From assembly GCF_030269925.1 (NCBI RefSeq), contig NC_085121.1, positions 17,439,501 through 17,503,500 of the forward strand: 64,000 nt of DNA, written 5' to 3'. Both the position numbers and the translations under genes were made by a program. The notes beneath the pieces were generated by a model. It was not told the origin of the DNA. It did no database searches and saw only the letters and a list, made by a program, of their open reading frames with translations. Within the stretch, counting starts at the first letter, position 1; every line of letters begins with the position of its first letter. Below are positions 10,712 through 21,960 of the stretch, piece by piece. This DNA comes from Bombyx mori (lineage: Eukaryota; Arthropoda; Insecta; Lepidoptera; Bombycidae).

Positions 10712-11130
10712 CCTTAGACTAATGAATTATGGGTTAAGGAATGAAGGCTAGTGAAGTTAAGCTCGTCGTCCCTGTGCTGATACTAAGTAAAGTTTACTCA
10801 CTAGAGAATTCTAATAGTTAACTCGGTATACTTGCTTATCGCAATTTACATTCGTCGTCATCTCAGACTGTTTGTTAGCAAACTAGAGTAGGTCAGTAAG
10901 TCACCTGAGGGAATGCTTGAATTTGTTTATATTAGAAGTTTCCATGTTCTACCTGTAGTAAGTAAGTTAGATGTAAGATATTAGGACATTGCTGCTATGA
11001 TAGTTGACAGAAACATGTTACAAGGAGAAGAACGAGTTATTTTTATAATTGGTCGACTATCATTACGATATAGCAGATAACGAAACTCATAACCAATTGG
11101 GATGAATAGTTATATCGGCTTTTGTAACTC
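10712..11130. other. No gene seen
   Basis: Apart from the right-hand hAT target duplication (10712-10719), this is unremarkable A/T-rich DNA. Confidence 0.5.
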
Positions 11131-11362
11131 TTCTTTTTCTCCACCTTATCCCACTAGGTGGGGTCGGCACAGCTAATTTTTCTCTTTCATACTCTTCTAT
11201 CGGCCGTTATCCCAACACTCACTCCTCTCTCTCTCTCTCATATCGTCATTCACACACTCCATCCATGTCTTCTTCGGTCGACTTCTTCCAGTTCTACCTT
11301 GCACTACTATTTCCATACACCTCCTAGTCACATGCATCTTCTCTCTACGCATCACATGTCAC
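11131..11362 (-). mobile_element. RTE-like LINE 3' end, 5' truncated (C-terminal RT peptide plus hairpin tail)
   Basis: The minus strand encodes, with breaks, the C-terminus seen best at 53943-54161 (GRRGRPKKTWMEWVNDDM...). It then ends in ccgaccccacctagtgggataaggtgga-rich tail. The tail holds a perfect CCCAC-TAG-GTGGG hairpin (11150-11162). A ctctctct run interrupts the coding part. Confidence 0.72.
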
Positions 11363-11818
11363 TTTCACACTTTCTCTGATATACTCTATATCTCTGATAT
11401 ACTCTGATTTCGGCCGTCTTCGTAATGCGGTTAAAACATAAGCTATCAGTAGTCATATTTACGCAAGTAGATGATATAGAAAACGAAAATTCACTCAATA
11501 TTTAGTTGAAATTTTCACAAGTTCAACAATCAAATTTAACGAACTAGTAAGCACTTTAGTAAAATTCTATTGTCGAGCTAAACTTATTTTATTAAACAAC
11601 TCGTTGTAAAGTTTCTAGGTCTGTGCATATTAAGTGCGGAATAAATTATTTTCTGTAAGCTTGATTATTATGAACTTTTTTTATTAGATAGGTACTCAAA
11701 TTTTTTAGAATAGTTTATAGCACACCTGATAATAAAGCTTAATTCGCAATCGGGATGGGAGCATTTTCATGTCCACTCATGTGGAGAACACGTCATATCA
11801 GCAGTATGGTAAATCTAC
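11363..11818. other. A/T-rich DNA, no gene seen
   Basis: A short ctgatatactct duplication near 11377-11405 is the only visible structure. Confidence 0.45.
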
Positions 11819-12094
11819 TTTGTTTTTTTGCTGGTAGAAAGGCATTTCTTTCCTGCCTATGGCGATAGCCCTGAGAGGCTATTTCAGCGTTGCCCTAACG
11901 TTTAGGTAAACTCTCGGGGCTCAAACTGGAGGGTTCCTAACACTGGCTCTAGCAAGAGCAGTGCTTTGTAGAATCTACCACCTAATCGGAAACGCGACCC
12001 ACTGAGAAGATCCGACGAGAAGCTCAGTGGCTGTGTCTATGATTTAATTTACTTGCCGAGCCCTTCGTCGCAAGCGACGGGTTTGGCGAGGAAA
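11819..12094 (-). mobile_element. Jockey-like LINE 3' end, truncated
   Basis: On the minus strand it carries the 3' part of the element seen at 62630-63120: cgtcgcttgcgacgaaggg, cactgagcttctcgtcgg, cttctcagtgggtcgcg, ggtagattctac. The plus-strand T run at 11818-11829 marks the A tail. Confidence 0.75.
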
Positions 12095-13509
12095 GAAAAG
12101 GCATAATGTACACTCATATGTATAAGTTCTGCGATTCTGGCTATTTCTACTCCGAAGAAGTCGTGAGTTTAGGCTAAAACGGTGGGACAGCCGCTATACA
12201 CTAAAATTGAGACGAATCACCTTTCTACCTGGTACTAAGCGGTTAGTGAAGTTCACGGCGGTATGACGGGTTGACATTATGTGTTTTGAGACAAAACTTG
12301 ATAGTTATATGGAACAACTGTTTTATTTCTTAAGCCTAAGCGTGAAGTTGTTAACATGGTAGTACCGGCAGATGCGAACTTAATTTTTTCTAAACCAGTA
12401 AAACTAGCCGATAAATTACCATCGAGGACGAGGAAAAATTTGAAAGGGAAAAAGTAATAAAGGATAGGATACTGTTATGATTGATGATTTAGCCTCTTAG
12501 ACTTAGATTAGACCAAACTTGGACTAGACTTAGACCTCTAACAGTGCTACCATCCTTATTTAGAGATTAGCTAAAAATAACTAAAGATAGTTGGTTACAA
12601 GTGTAGCTTCGGATGGCTGGATGGATTATTTTCAGTTTAGAATACTGAAGTATCAAACCCACACAGCTTCATAGAAAGCCTGATTGAAGTCAAAATAACA
12701 ACATAATTGCATACAATTTTGATTCATATACTTCGCTTTCACACAAAACACTCCAAGGGTCGAAATATCGCGAAATTGTTTGCCTACCCCCTAAAACCCA
12801 AGGTAAGACATAAAATACCTCGTTTTATTTCAATCCCGAGCAATTGATGGCTGTACTCGTTGATGCCTCCGCTCCGTCTATGCAAATCTTCAAAACAATT
12901 AGACCAAGGGCTACGTTCATGTTATGATGTCTATAAGCTCCAGTTAGCACCGAATAAGTCGGAAGCTCGGTAACCCATCAATGCAATAAAATAAACATTA
13001 CAAACTTTAATACGACATTTCAAAAGACTACTTACTGGTTTATAAAAGTTCCAGAACTTGACAAATTAGATTCATTGAATATGCCGTCGAAATTTCCTTT
13101 CGATCCTATTCGTTTGGTTATATGGAGTAATTTCTATAGAATCAAAGCCTAACTTTTTGTAACTTCTCCTCGAACTGTGTACTGAATTAAATTACAAGTT
13201 TTTTTATCTGTTTTCAGATTTCGATACTGTCGATGATTGGGTCAATATTGAATATTGTAGTTCGCCATTTTCTGGTTTGAGGAGTATGAGGTGTATGGGG
13301 TTTGTGTTGCATAATAATCTTGACTCTAGGTTAGACTATGAGCTCATCCACCCATTTAAGCAATAAAAAAAAACAGTACCTGGTTGTATGATGTTGTGAG
13401 TTTCCATATATTTTCTCAGCCCAGGGTGGGCCTTAGCCTGGTCCAGTATGTCTATCCGGACTGCTAAAAAATCCGGTCCGGTGACATTACTTTGCCTTTC
13501 ATACGTTTA
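12095..13509. other. 1.4 kb with decayed SINE scraps only
   Basis: Degenerate Bm1 pieces can be seen near 12175-12260, at 12915-12990 (gatgtctataagctccag...aatgcaataaaa) and at 13330-13372 (gagctcatccacccatttaagcaataaa). No gene. Confidence 0.5.
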
Positions 13510-13803
13510 CTAGATGATGACCGAGCTTTGCTCGGTTTTTTTTTATAACGCCATCTTGTTGTGTCTTTAAAGCGGTTAGTTGGCCTTAATTAAGAAAAAT
13601 AGTATTATTATTCGCCAATAGATGTCGGGAAGAGTTGATTATTGAAAACTCGAATAAAACAACATTTTCTGAAAATAAATCGTAGCTGGATCGATTTATC
13701 GCCCCCGAAATCCCCTGTATACTAAATTTTATGAAAATCGTTGGAGCCGTTTCCGAGATTCACATTATAATATATACAAGAATTGCTCGTTTAAAGGTAT
13801 AAT
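13510..13803 (-). mobile_element. Non-autonomous Helitron, 294 bp
   Basis: The minus-strand 3' end is CTAG at 13510-13513, preceded by a hairpin (gaccgagctttgctcggtt). The 5' side reads TATACCTTTAAACGAGCAAT near 13803 and includes the conserved ctcggaaacggctcc block. It is a different Helitron subfamily from the 7156 and 3622 types. Confidence 0.75.
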
Positions 13804-14066
13804 ATTTTTGGATGAGTGAGTGATTAATCCTCTGCACCCTAGGTTTCTAATGGGGCTGTCTCCTATTCAAGAATGAATGCTTCACTATCAAAGTTGCGCT
13901 GGGAGGTTTTTTGGGCATTTTATAGAGACCATACAGGCTCCCATATCTTTTCTGCTCGTGTCAATAATATTATATAGGCACATATCAAATAGTAACTTTT
14001 TATCGTCGTTTATTGTACACATTCAACACGGTAAATATATAAGTCACGCTGTAAACTTGAATTATA

Positions 14067-14485
14067 CTAGAGGTCCCGCAGTAGTCGAAATTCGACTATA
14101 ACTAATTGGAATTGTAAGTTTGTACACTATTATGATTGTATTTTATACTTCTATAATCACAAATTTCGCCAAGACTACACTAAAAAAAAAATTAACAAAG
14201 ACAAACAATATTTAATCTATTCTCAATTTGACAACAGACGTCAAGAACAAAAGTTTGAAAATAAATAGTATGCATGCGTGTGTGCGTCAAATACATGGCA
14301 TGTAGTGTGTGTAATGTTTTCTTTATTCATTTAATGTATCTTTTATGCATTATTTTAAAAAAATATTAGCATTGTGCACTTCTTCTCTATATTCTCTATA
14401 AGTGTGGAAAATTTCATACTCCTCCGTCCGCGCAATTTTTGTAAAAAGGGATACAAAGTTTTTGCTTCACGTATTAATATATAGA
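14067..14485 (-). mobile_element. Non-autonomous Helitron, 419 bp
   Basis: The 3' end, on minus, is ...tcgaatttcgactactgcgggacctCTAG (14067-14070), a perfect subterminal hairpin. The 5' end is TCTATATATTAATACGTG at 14485. Flanking bases are A and T as expected for a Helitron. No coding sequence inside. Confidence 0.82.
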
Positions 14486-16114
14486 TAATAAGTGATTAAT
14501 ATCATAATTTATGTGGATTTGAAAATCTTTTGAATTAATACGACGTTCGTAACCTATGTCAGGCTGATTTTCATTGACGTTGTCATTAGTAGACAATTCT
14601 CTGGTTTCAATATGGCTTAAATTTTTTCAGTTTCAGTATTAAGCTAGTATATTGTAAATAACACAGCGATTTGAATGAAATGCGTTTCTCTAAGCGCTGC
14701 GTAGAGATGGAAAGGGTCGTGTATTTGCGTATAATATGTATGCAAAAGCAGATCATGACAATGTCTTTTTTATAAACCTTTCAAATGTTTGCACCCCGGA
14801 TTTAGGACATTTTAACACCTCACGGTGTGCTCTAAAGATTTTAAATTACGTGACCCACGTGCTCGTAAAATAAGTGGGAACGAGCCCACATAAAACCTTA
14901 CTATTCGCTAATAAACATGCTTGACTCAGTTCATTTGTCAGGAATACGGAGGCATCAGTATTGTTGTGTCTTTAATGATAGGAGGGAGCGTTCCAGTTAC
15001 TCTTGTGGATTTAAGAGGTTACATGATTTAAAAGAGATTGCTCGATCATCATTTTATTTTATTTATTTATTTTTATTTATTTAATCAATAATGTTTCAAC
15101 AGCATTTAACTAGACACAGGGTACAGAGGATGTTTTCCCAAACATGAGCCAATTAAAGAAACACATTATGTTTCCAAAAAATCCAATCATGATTAAGTTT
15201 GAATCGCTTGACGTAAAGGTACAACATCAAGAAGGAAAGCAGACGAGCTTGTAGACAACATGATAAGCTGTTCTCCCTGTCTTCCATCAGCCGTACAGTG
15301 TGATTATATTAAAACGCATTAAGTTTTTTTCGGTTAATTTTAAATTGCTTGCAACTTCAACGAGATTTTTTTTTTAAATCGCTCTAATCAATATATTGGG
15401 CCAGCCACTAAATACACGCTTGTGGTTTTGGTCGCGTATGTGCAAATTACAGACCGGAATTTATTCGAACATTTCGTTACAGTACGACCGCAGGAATTTG
15501 CTCCCCTATAATTGATGGGAAACTTAAACACTTATAATTTAAGGGATTTTGTTTTGATCGATCGCTTAGTCAAATTCGAATTGAACGATGTAAACAGTAT
15601 TTATAACCTTGCGGGATTCCTGGTGTCGAGACACTTTAAGCTTGTACAGGCTCCAAAGCTTAAAGCTTAGAAGATTTCGTGCAATTGAATTGTATGTACT
15701 GTAATAGTGTTAAACATTTTTTTATCTAATTAATTACATCTTATTGTGTTTATTCCTGTATTCAGTCGCAGAATTTATTTTATGATTTTAAATTTATTTA
15801 TTTTCTTTTAAGGGGAAAGCAGATTTTCCTAAATATTATTTTTGTTAAAAACAAGCAAGTCAATAGCTAAATAAGCAAAAAGATAATCAGTTCACAGACT
15901 GATAGCAAAAAAGTACTGAATTATTTTGTATTCGTCTTATACTCATTGTATAAATTGTACCTCTTGCACTCATTATTTCACGTGTTCATTAATTTCACTA
16001 ATGAAATAATTGTCCTGAGAATCCAACTCGCAGGTTTTACTCATTTTCGTAATTACTCCTGAGAATAACATAACATAATATGAACGATTCGGTGCCTCAA
16101 ATTGGAGGGCAGTA
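14486..16114. other. 1.6 kb of A/T-rich DNA, no gene seen
   Basis: Includes atttattt-type low complexity at 15047-15090. No frame or family recognised. Confidence 0.5.
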
Positions 16115-16235
16115 CAGTGGTGCCTCACACAACGAACTTAATTCGTTGCAGGAGCAAGTTCGTTATGTGAAACACATTTTCCTATATAACATGCTAAAAA
16201 AATAATTCGTTCTGTAGCATAAAATATGGTAAGAT
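16115..16235 (+). mobile_element. Possible terminal piece of a cut-and-paste DNA transposon
   Basis: The stretch opens CAGTGGTGCCTCACACAACG and holds aacgaacttaattcgtt, a near-palindrome I associate with transposon termini of the CAGTGGTGCCTC type. No partner terminus was found downstream, possibly because the R1-clade copy at 16382 landed next to it. The same palindrome word recurs at 48531. Confidence 0.35.
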
Positions 16236-16381
16236 GACATAAAAAAGATAATTTTTTTGTTTAGTAATATTTTTATTTAGATACATACGTCTAAAACACT
16301 TTTTTTTAGTTTTAAGACAGTATTTAGACTGTGTATTCCAAACAGTTCCAGAGCAAAGTAAAAAGGTTATTAGCTAATAGC

Positions 16382-17318
16382 GATGGCCGATCCTTCGGCT
16401 GGTCGTAGGACCGTCGAGGCGATTCGCCCGGTTCTTGTGAATTGGGTGAATCGTGACAGAGGACGCCTCACTTTCCGGCTCACGCAGGTGCTCACTGGGC
16501 ATGGTTGCTTCGGTGAGTTCCTGCACCGGATCGGAGCCGAGCTGACGGCAGAGTGCCACCATTGTGGTTGCGACTTGGACACGGCGGAGCACACGCTCGT
16601 CGCCTGCCCCGCATGGGAGGGGTGGCGCCGTGTCTTTGTCGCAAAAATAGGAAACGACTTGTCGTTGCCGGGTGTTGTGGCATCGATGCTCGGTGACGAC
16701 GAGTCGTGGAAGGCGATGCTCGACTTCTGCGAGTGCACCATCTCGCAGAAGGAGGCGGCGGGGCGCGTGCGAGACGCGCAGGCCCGCCGCCGTCGAGTGG
16801 GGGCCAGGGAGGCGGATTTCGCCCAAGCCCTGGCCCTCTAAGTGTTTCGGGTCTCTCTCACATGTCGGCCTGGGGACCGGCGAAGGGGACCTAAGAAGAC
16901 GACGTGCAAGCTGCTCTGCACGCGTTTTATGCAAGAGCGTCCGGGCGATGGAAGGCCGGCTATCCTCAACCCACGCTGGTTCTGACCCAGCGGGGTATTC
17001 CGAGGGTAGACCATTCTAACCGGCGTCATCTAGGCGGGCTTCGGATAGCCTGCCGACCGAGAGGACTGGTGGTCGTGACGCCGACGACCGCCAGTCCGGC
17101 GTTCCGAGGGGGAGGGTGATGGGAGAGATGTGCTCCGCACTAAACGCTTCACTTTCCCCCCTTTGCCTTTTCATGAGTTCTGTCTCATGCGAGGTTTGGA
17201 TGCTGGTTGTTGAGCGACAGGAGGTTTTAGTCGGTTCAACTCCGACATGCCCCACCCTCCATCCCCAGTGGAGGGTGGAAGTCCGGTGATTTCCTGCTGA
17301 CAAAAAAAAAAAAAAAAA
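16382..17318 (+). mobile_element. 5'-truncated R1-clade retrotransposon with 8-bp TSD
   Basis: An 8-base direct repeat CTAATAGC flanks the insert (16374-16381 and 17319-17326), and the insert ends in a run of 17 A. It carries the last 152 codons of the reverse-transcriptase ORF and a 3' UTR of roughly 460 bases ending ggtggaagtccggtgatttcctgctgac. The UTR resembles that of the copy at 19691-20453, so both belong to one family. It sits in A/T-rich DNA, not in rDNA. Confidence 0.85.
16383..16841 (+). pseudogene. C-terminal domain of an R1-clade reverse transcriptase ORF2 (truncated remnant)
   Basis: The frame is intact from the 5' break to its natural stop. The fragment starts DPSAGRRTVEAIRPVL and includes LTFRLTQVLTGHGCFGEFL at about 29-47. 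It then has the zinc-binding motif CHHCGCDLDTAEHTLVACP at about 58-76 (CxxC...H...C), followed by LSLPGVVASMLG and a Glu/Lys-rich end. This CCHC motif after the RT domain is characteristic of the R1 clade. The ATG at 16383 is accidental: upstream codons were lost on insertion, so no functional enzyme can be made. Confidence 0.85.
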
Positions 17319-17364
17319 CTAATAGCTTGGCGTTCATTTCAGAACGAGTCGATAATATAAGTCT

Positions 17365-17465
17365 TGCCATTGTAGATAGAGGAGCATACGACGCGCTTAA
17401 TGGTAAATTGTCATCGTGGCTGATAGACGTCAGCAATACCAGGGGAATAGTTAAGCCGTTGACTA
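17365..17465 (-). mobile_element. Decayed LINE 3' tail
   Basis: It matches the tail at 4011-4133 at low identity: gaggagcatacgacgcgc, tgatagacgtcagcaatacc and gttaagccgttgactac in the same order. An old copy with no A run left. Confidence 0.5.
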
Positions 17466-18518
17466 CTGTACAAGAAAATTAGGTGTTTTTTAGCTTAATT
17501 TCTTTAAACAATTCTTTAGAAGGTATACCGTGCTACACTTCCGCAATTACAGCGGCCACGCAGCCATCTTAATTGGGTTCGCAGTAAGCATAAACGTTTT
17601 TTAATTAATTCTAGATTAAGCACGAACGCTTTTGGGAGCATAATTCCTTTTTGTTCTATTTTTTCAGAGTAAAGGGGCCGAGAGAGCTTTCGTTATGTTT
17701 GTACGTTTCGCGATCGAAATTAGATTCGGCAATTATATATTGAATTACAGAGTGATTATCGAATTAATGAAGACAGGTTGGATTGTGACGAGAGTGGAAG
17801 CTTAACACTCTTTCAGTTTTTCTCATCGATCTTCTAACTAAGGCACTGGAATATCTAGTAGACTCTGGGAAAGGCGAATACGAAGATACTGAGAATAAAT
17901 AATAATACAAATAATAATAATAATTTATTTATTTCTCTCTTAAAGGCATAGTACAAATACAAATAGAAATTAACCTTATAATTTATTTAGTAAACCTTTG
18001 AAAGAACTGAAGTCTGTACTAGATTCCAAGACCTTTATTACTGATCTCCAGGCTCCCTCCTGCTTAAGATAGATTAGATTAGGTTAAGTCGTGAACAGAC
18101 TCTGCGGGCAAGTGTTGAGAGATCATTAGGTGTTATCATTTAGGAAGGTAATTATTTATCAGTGACCTTAAGGACTAGAACATACATTGAGAACAAAAGA
18201 AGACAAAGTTAGGCGATCCAGAAGCTTACTAACAGAAATCGACATAATTACTTCAGTGCGCCGCGTAGGTCACCGGTACCGTTACACCAGTCAAAGGGTT
18301 AAAACTACGCTCTATATGAGCCAGAAGAAGGATCTTCTACGATTTTTTTTATATTGACGAATATTGGATAACAATTTGTTTTCAGATCAATTCATTTCAA
18401 TATGTTTCAATTTTCATTCAGTTTGTATAGAGTTTTGTAGCTACAGAATAGTTTCAGATATCGCCATTGACATTTAGACTGGACTGGAACGATATAATAA
18501 TAATAATAATAAAAATCT
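17466..18518. other. 1 kb without a gene
   Basis: A/T-rich, with TAA microsatellites at 17899-17925 and 18494-18512. No family recognised. Confidence 0.5.
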
Positions 18519-18520
18519 TA

Positions 18521-19388
18521 CGTTACGGACGTTTTTTCCCGGTTTAGGGTACCCACCCGCATCGTTCCATAAGGAACTTCGTTCCAATAATAAGAGCCTT
18601 TTTATTCCTAAGCATAGGGTTACAAGAGGTCTCTAAGTTCGGTGTGCCTTTTGGCATAGGCCTCCTCCTCCTTGGAATTATATATTATATCATCCTTTTT
18701 ATGTCGACTATTGTAATCATTAACTCTCGTTAATCATTATACTCGTTAATCCAACACAGTGACTGGTATGGTGGCGGTTACTCAGTTTTAACATTATTTC
18801 ATTATTTATTGTATTAGTTCCTTTATTCAATTTTTATTTTATATTAGTAGTTGACAATTTTAATTTAAATAACTTTGATTCGGTTTCATTTGATTTAATT
18901 TCATTTTATTTTTAATAATTCTGTTTAATTGTAATTTTAATTTTTATTTTATTTGTCACTTTTATTCGTTTCTTTAATTCTTTTACACACTTTTTTATTT
19001 TTAATCACTATTTGAATATACAGTTGATTTAATTGTGGCACTGCAGCGTCTACCCTCTTTGTATTTTGATTTAAGTATTACGTAATTGTATGTGAAGTTT
19101 TATGGGCTTAAGTTGCCTGAAATAAACGCATTTCATTACATTTCATTCATTTATTAATACGACGACGGCATTACAGACTTGTGCAGCCTCACAAGATCGG
19201 ACTATTGGTAATGAAGAGTTTATTACTCTGGAGAATTGGTGTCTAAGCCCGTAATGTAGTGATTTCTCTGGACGATACGTGCTTACGGCTTCTGGTAAGT
19301 TTTGGAGTAAGTCTCGTGATTTTATATTTGGAACGAAGTTCCTTATGGGACGATGCGGAGGGGTACCCGCAAAAAAACGTCCGTAACG
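18521..19388. mobile_element. DNA transposon with about 65-bp terminal inverted repeats, TA-flanked
   Basis: The left end (18521-18588) and the reverse complement of the right end (19325-19388) share CGTTACGGACGTTTTTT, then a GGTACCC word, CCGCATCGT, and ATAAGGAACTTCGTTCC. TA dinucleotides flank both termini (18519-18520 and 19389-19390), as for Tc1/mariner-type insertion, but no transposase was recognised in the A/T-rich 0.74-kb interior. The minus-strand frame at 19143-19487 runs through the right TIR and is not convincing. Superfamily uncertain. Confidence 0.72.
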
Positions 19389-19540
19389 TAAATTTTTTAT
19401 TAATAATGTACACAGTGTACGACTTAACTTTGTAATAACGTACAAAAAATAACATATTTTTATTATGTTATATTTTTTATAAATCATTTTTAATAAAATA
19501 AAATTGATAAAGTACTTTTTTTAATTTTTATCAATAAAAA

Positions 19541-19615
19541 TCATAATAAAAATAATATTTTTATAATAAGGAACTTCGTTTTTATCCGGTGTCCCACGAC
19601 ACCACACATCCTTTT
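19541..19615 (-). repeat. Short repeat sharing the ggaacttcgtt motif, related to 38620-38835
   Basis: On the minus strand it reads gatgtgtggtgtcgtgggac-accgg followed by aacgaagttcctta. The same order occurs on the plus strand at 38620-38662. The cttcgtt word is also in the TIRs of 18521-19388, so these may be parts of one transposon family. Confidence 0.55.
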
Positions 19616-19690
19616 TTTATGCTTACTCACTTTACTTACTTTAGAATTTATAGGTATAATTAGTACTACATCGACGTTTCCTCTTCGACT

Positions 19691-20453
19691 TTTTTTTTTT
19701 TTCCACAGGAGAAACTCGCCGGATCCCCACCCGCGCGGCAGGTGGGGTATGTGGGAGTTGAACCTCACTAAAAACTCCTGCCGCTCACAACCGGCGCCCG
19801 ACCTCGGACCGGGCCGGAGCCCAGTCGGGGCTATTGAAACGGCGGGACAGGGTTGACGCAGAGCACATTACATCCATTCTACCGTCCCACGGACGCCGGA
19901 CCGGCGGCCGCCAGCGACACGACCACCGGTTCCCTCGTTCAGCGGGCCGAGAGCCCGCTTTGATGGCGCCGCGTTAGACCTTCCCCCAGAGCGGTCGGGG
20001 GAACGCGGTCTACCATCACCCGGCTTCCTACTGCGGGTGAGCGTGCAAAGCACGCCACCCCACGTCTGGGTCTCTCCCCGCACAAAACGGGTGGGACCCC
20101 TAGCTCTTAGGGGGCCAGGTCACGGATACGACCCCGGTCCCGACCCTCTGCTCGGCGGCAGCGGGTTTCTGCGTAGTGAGGAGAGCTTTGCCTCACTCGC
20201 CCCGCCGCCTCCTTCTGCGAGATGGTGCACTCGCAGAAGTCGAGCATAGCCTTCCAGGACTCATCGCCGCCAAGCATCGACGCCACGACGCCAGGCAGCG
20301 ACAAGTCAGGTCCTATCTTTGCGACCAGGACACGGCGCTGCACCTCCCAAGCGGGGCAGACAGCGAGCGTATGCTCCGCCGTGTCCAGGTCGTGTCCACA
20401 ATGGTGACACCTCGTCGTCGGCTCAGCCCCTATCCGGCGCAGGTACTTCCCGA
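19691..20453 (-). mobile_element. 5'-truncated R1-clade retrotransposon with 13-14-bp TSD
   Basis: The repeat ttcctcttcgact(t) occurs at 19678-19690 and 20454-20466, directly outside the T run (A tail, minus strand) and the 5' break. It holds the last part of ORF2 and about 415 bases of 3' UTR with the ending ggttcaactcccacatacccc...ggtggggatccggcgag, similar to the 17-kb copy. A 14-bp duplication is what R1 endonucleases make in 28S rDNA, yet this is not an rDNA site. Confidence 0.86.
20107..20453 (-). pseudogene. R1-clade reverse transcriptase C-terminus (truncated remnant)
   Basis: The minus-strand frame is open from the 5' break to the stop at 20107-20109. It begins GKYLRRIGAEPTTR, then the zinc motif CHHCGHDLDTAEHTLAVCP, then AKIGPDLSLPGVVASMLGGDE, shared almost word for word with the 16383 copy (LSLPGVVASMLG, ESWKAMLDFCECTISQKEAAG). 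The last about 30 residues differ from that copy. Only the tail of the protein remains. Confidence 0.83.
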
Positions 20454-20467
20454 TTCCTCTTCGACTT

Positions 20468-21014
20468 GGCCAAGTTTCGAATACCTTAGAGTTTCGTGGT
20501 CACGGAGGTCTAAAGTGTTACCTAATATTCGAAACATCTAAAGTAATATACCTAATGACAACAAGAAACGTCAGATTAAATTGTAAAAGTAGCTTTAATC
20601 ATGTGTTTTAAATCATTTACACAAAATATATCCCAAGCGAAAACATTAGACATGTTGATTCTGACCAAAAAACTCTGTTTCCGGAGGTTATGGCGACTCC
20701 ATTATCCTCAAGTCACCACAAGTAATACTTTCTAAGATCCGTTATGATAATACCGATTCTCGTCGTGATTACTTTTCTTATTTCTTTGTCTACTTCTTAT
20801 TTTTTATTTATTTTTTATTGCTTAGTTATGTGGACGTGTTATAATGCTGATCTCTAGGCAAGGCGTATTGTAAGACTAATTTTAACGTGTGACACAATCA
20901 CTTCAATATTCACGTTGCGGTATCTGAAGCCTTAAACGTCATCAAATGTATTGTAAGAGTTAAAAAAACAAAACAAAACATCAACTCATCAGTATTCCTT
21001 GTTGCACTTCGATA
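20468..21014. other. No gene seen
   Basis: A very short Bm1 end on the minus strand may be present near 20807-20850 (attgcttagttatgtggacg). Confidence 0.4.
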
Positions 21015-21420
21015 AGGCGGCATGACATGAGAATCCTCTCATCGCGGCCGCTGGAAACTACATAGCCGATCCTGCGGACCAAATGGTTAACAGTCGACGT
21101 CGCCCTAAACACGTCATTACGGATCCTCCTGATCCACTAACGATGCTTTTAGGTTCCCCAAGCACCGGTCATCGTTCTCGTCAAACCCGTCGCTTGCGAC
21201 GAAGGGCTCAACGAATAAATTAACCCACAGACACAGCCCACTGAGTTTCTCGTCAGATCTTCTCAGTGGGTCGCGTTTCCGATCCGGTGGTAGATCCTGC
21301 GAAGCACGGCTCTTGCTAGGATTAGTGCCAACATCGTCAGGCTTGAGCCCCGTGAGCTCACCTAGTAGTTAAGGTTACACTGATATGGTCTCTTTAGATC
21401 ATCAGCTTAGATAGAAAAAA
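21015..21420 (+). mobile_element. Jockey-like LINE 3' end (ORF2 C-terminus and 3' UTR)
   Basis: It matches 62850-63120: aaggcggcatgacatgagaa, ggaaactacatagccgatcc, tcgacgtcgccctaaacacg, ccgtcgcttgcgacgaaggg, then cccactgagtttctcgtc. It continues through ggtagatcctgcgaagcacg to ccccgtgagctcacctagta and an A run at 21416-21425. Stop codons and substitutions make the protein part a remnant. Confidence 0.8.
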
Positions 21421-21629
21421 AAAATCCTTGTAAAAATGTAATTTCGTGGAACTTGATGAAAATATTATTATAGGTAACTCGAAATTCGCTATGTTTTAAT
21501 TTTTTGAGATTGATTAATATAGTAAAGGTATGATAATGTAAGCATTTCGATTTTCACTCAGTGTTTTTCTTAGTATTTCTTCGAATGGGTTTGTAGATGC
21601 AGTTGTTGTAGTTCTGCTTCTAACTGTAT

Positions 21630-21960
21630 TAGGTAGGCGCTGACACGAAGGATGGCTTACACAGTGAGTATGAATATGTACTGCTTTGAATAGTTTATTG
21701 AAGATAGCAATATTCACAAACAAACTATGACAGGAGTGGTAGGATAAAGAAATAACATATGGGAGTAGTAAAGCACTGACACGAACGATGGGTAGCACAA
21801 CAAATATCGATGTGTACTGCCCGCAGTTTCTTTAGATTCCGAAGTGTTGAACAACAATAATAGATGATTGCCTGAATTCATAGGCGACAGCGATTTTGTT
21901 GAATTGTAAGGCGGTTGCCCAAGTAGTGGCGAGTAAGTGAGTCGCCACAGGTTCATACGA
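21630..21960. repeat. Unclassified repeat-like block with an internal 47-bp duplication
   Basis: gcgctgacacgaaggatgg...gtactg (21638-21684) recurs as gcactgacacgaacgatggg...gtactg (21773-21820). The block ends at a more G/C-rich part (gtggcgagtaagtgagtcgcc). It looks LTR-like or like a transposon interior, but no ends or coding sequence support a class. Confidence 0.35.

Noticed and set aside
16374..16934. Minus-strand ORFs of 123 and 186 codons over the R1-clade piece
   Set aside because: Antisense shadows of the G/C-rich reverse-transcriptase frame on the plus strand.
19143..19487. 114-codon minus ORF as a transposase
   Set aside because: It runs outward through the right terminal inverted repeat into flank and shows no DDE or DNA-binding motif.
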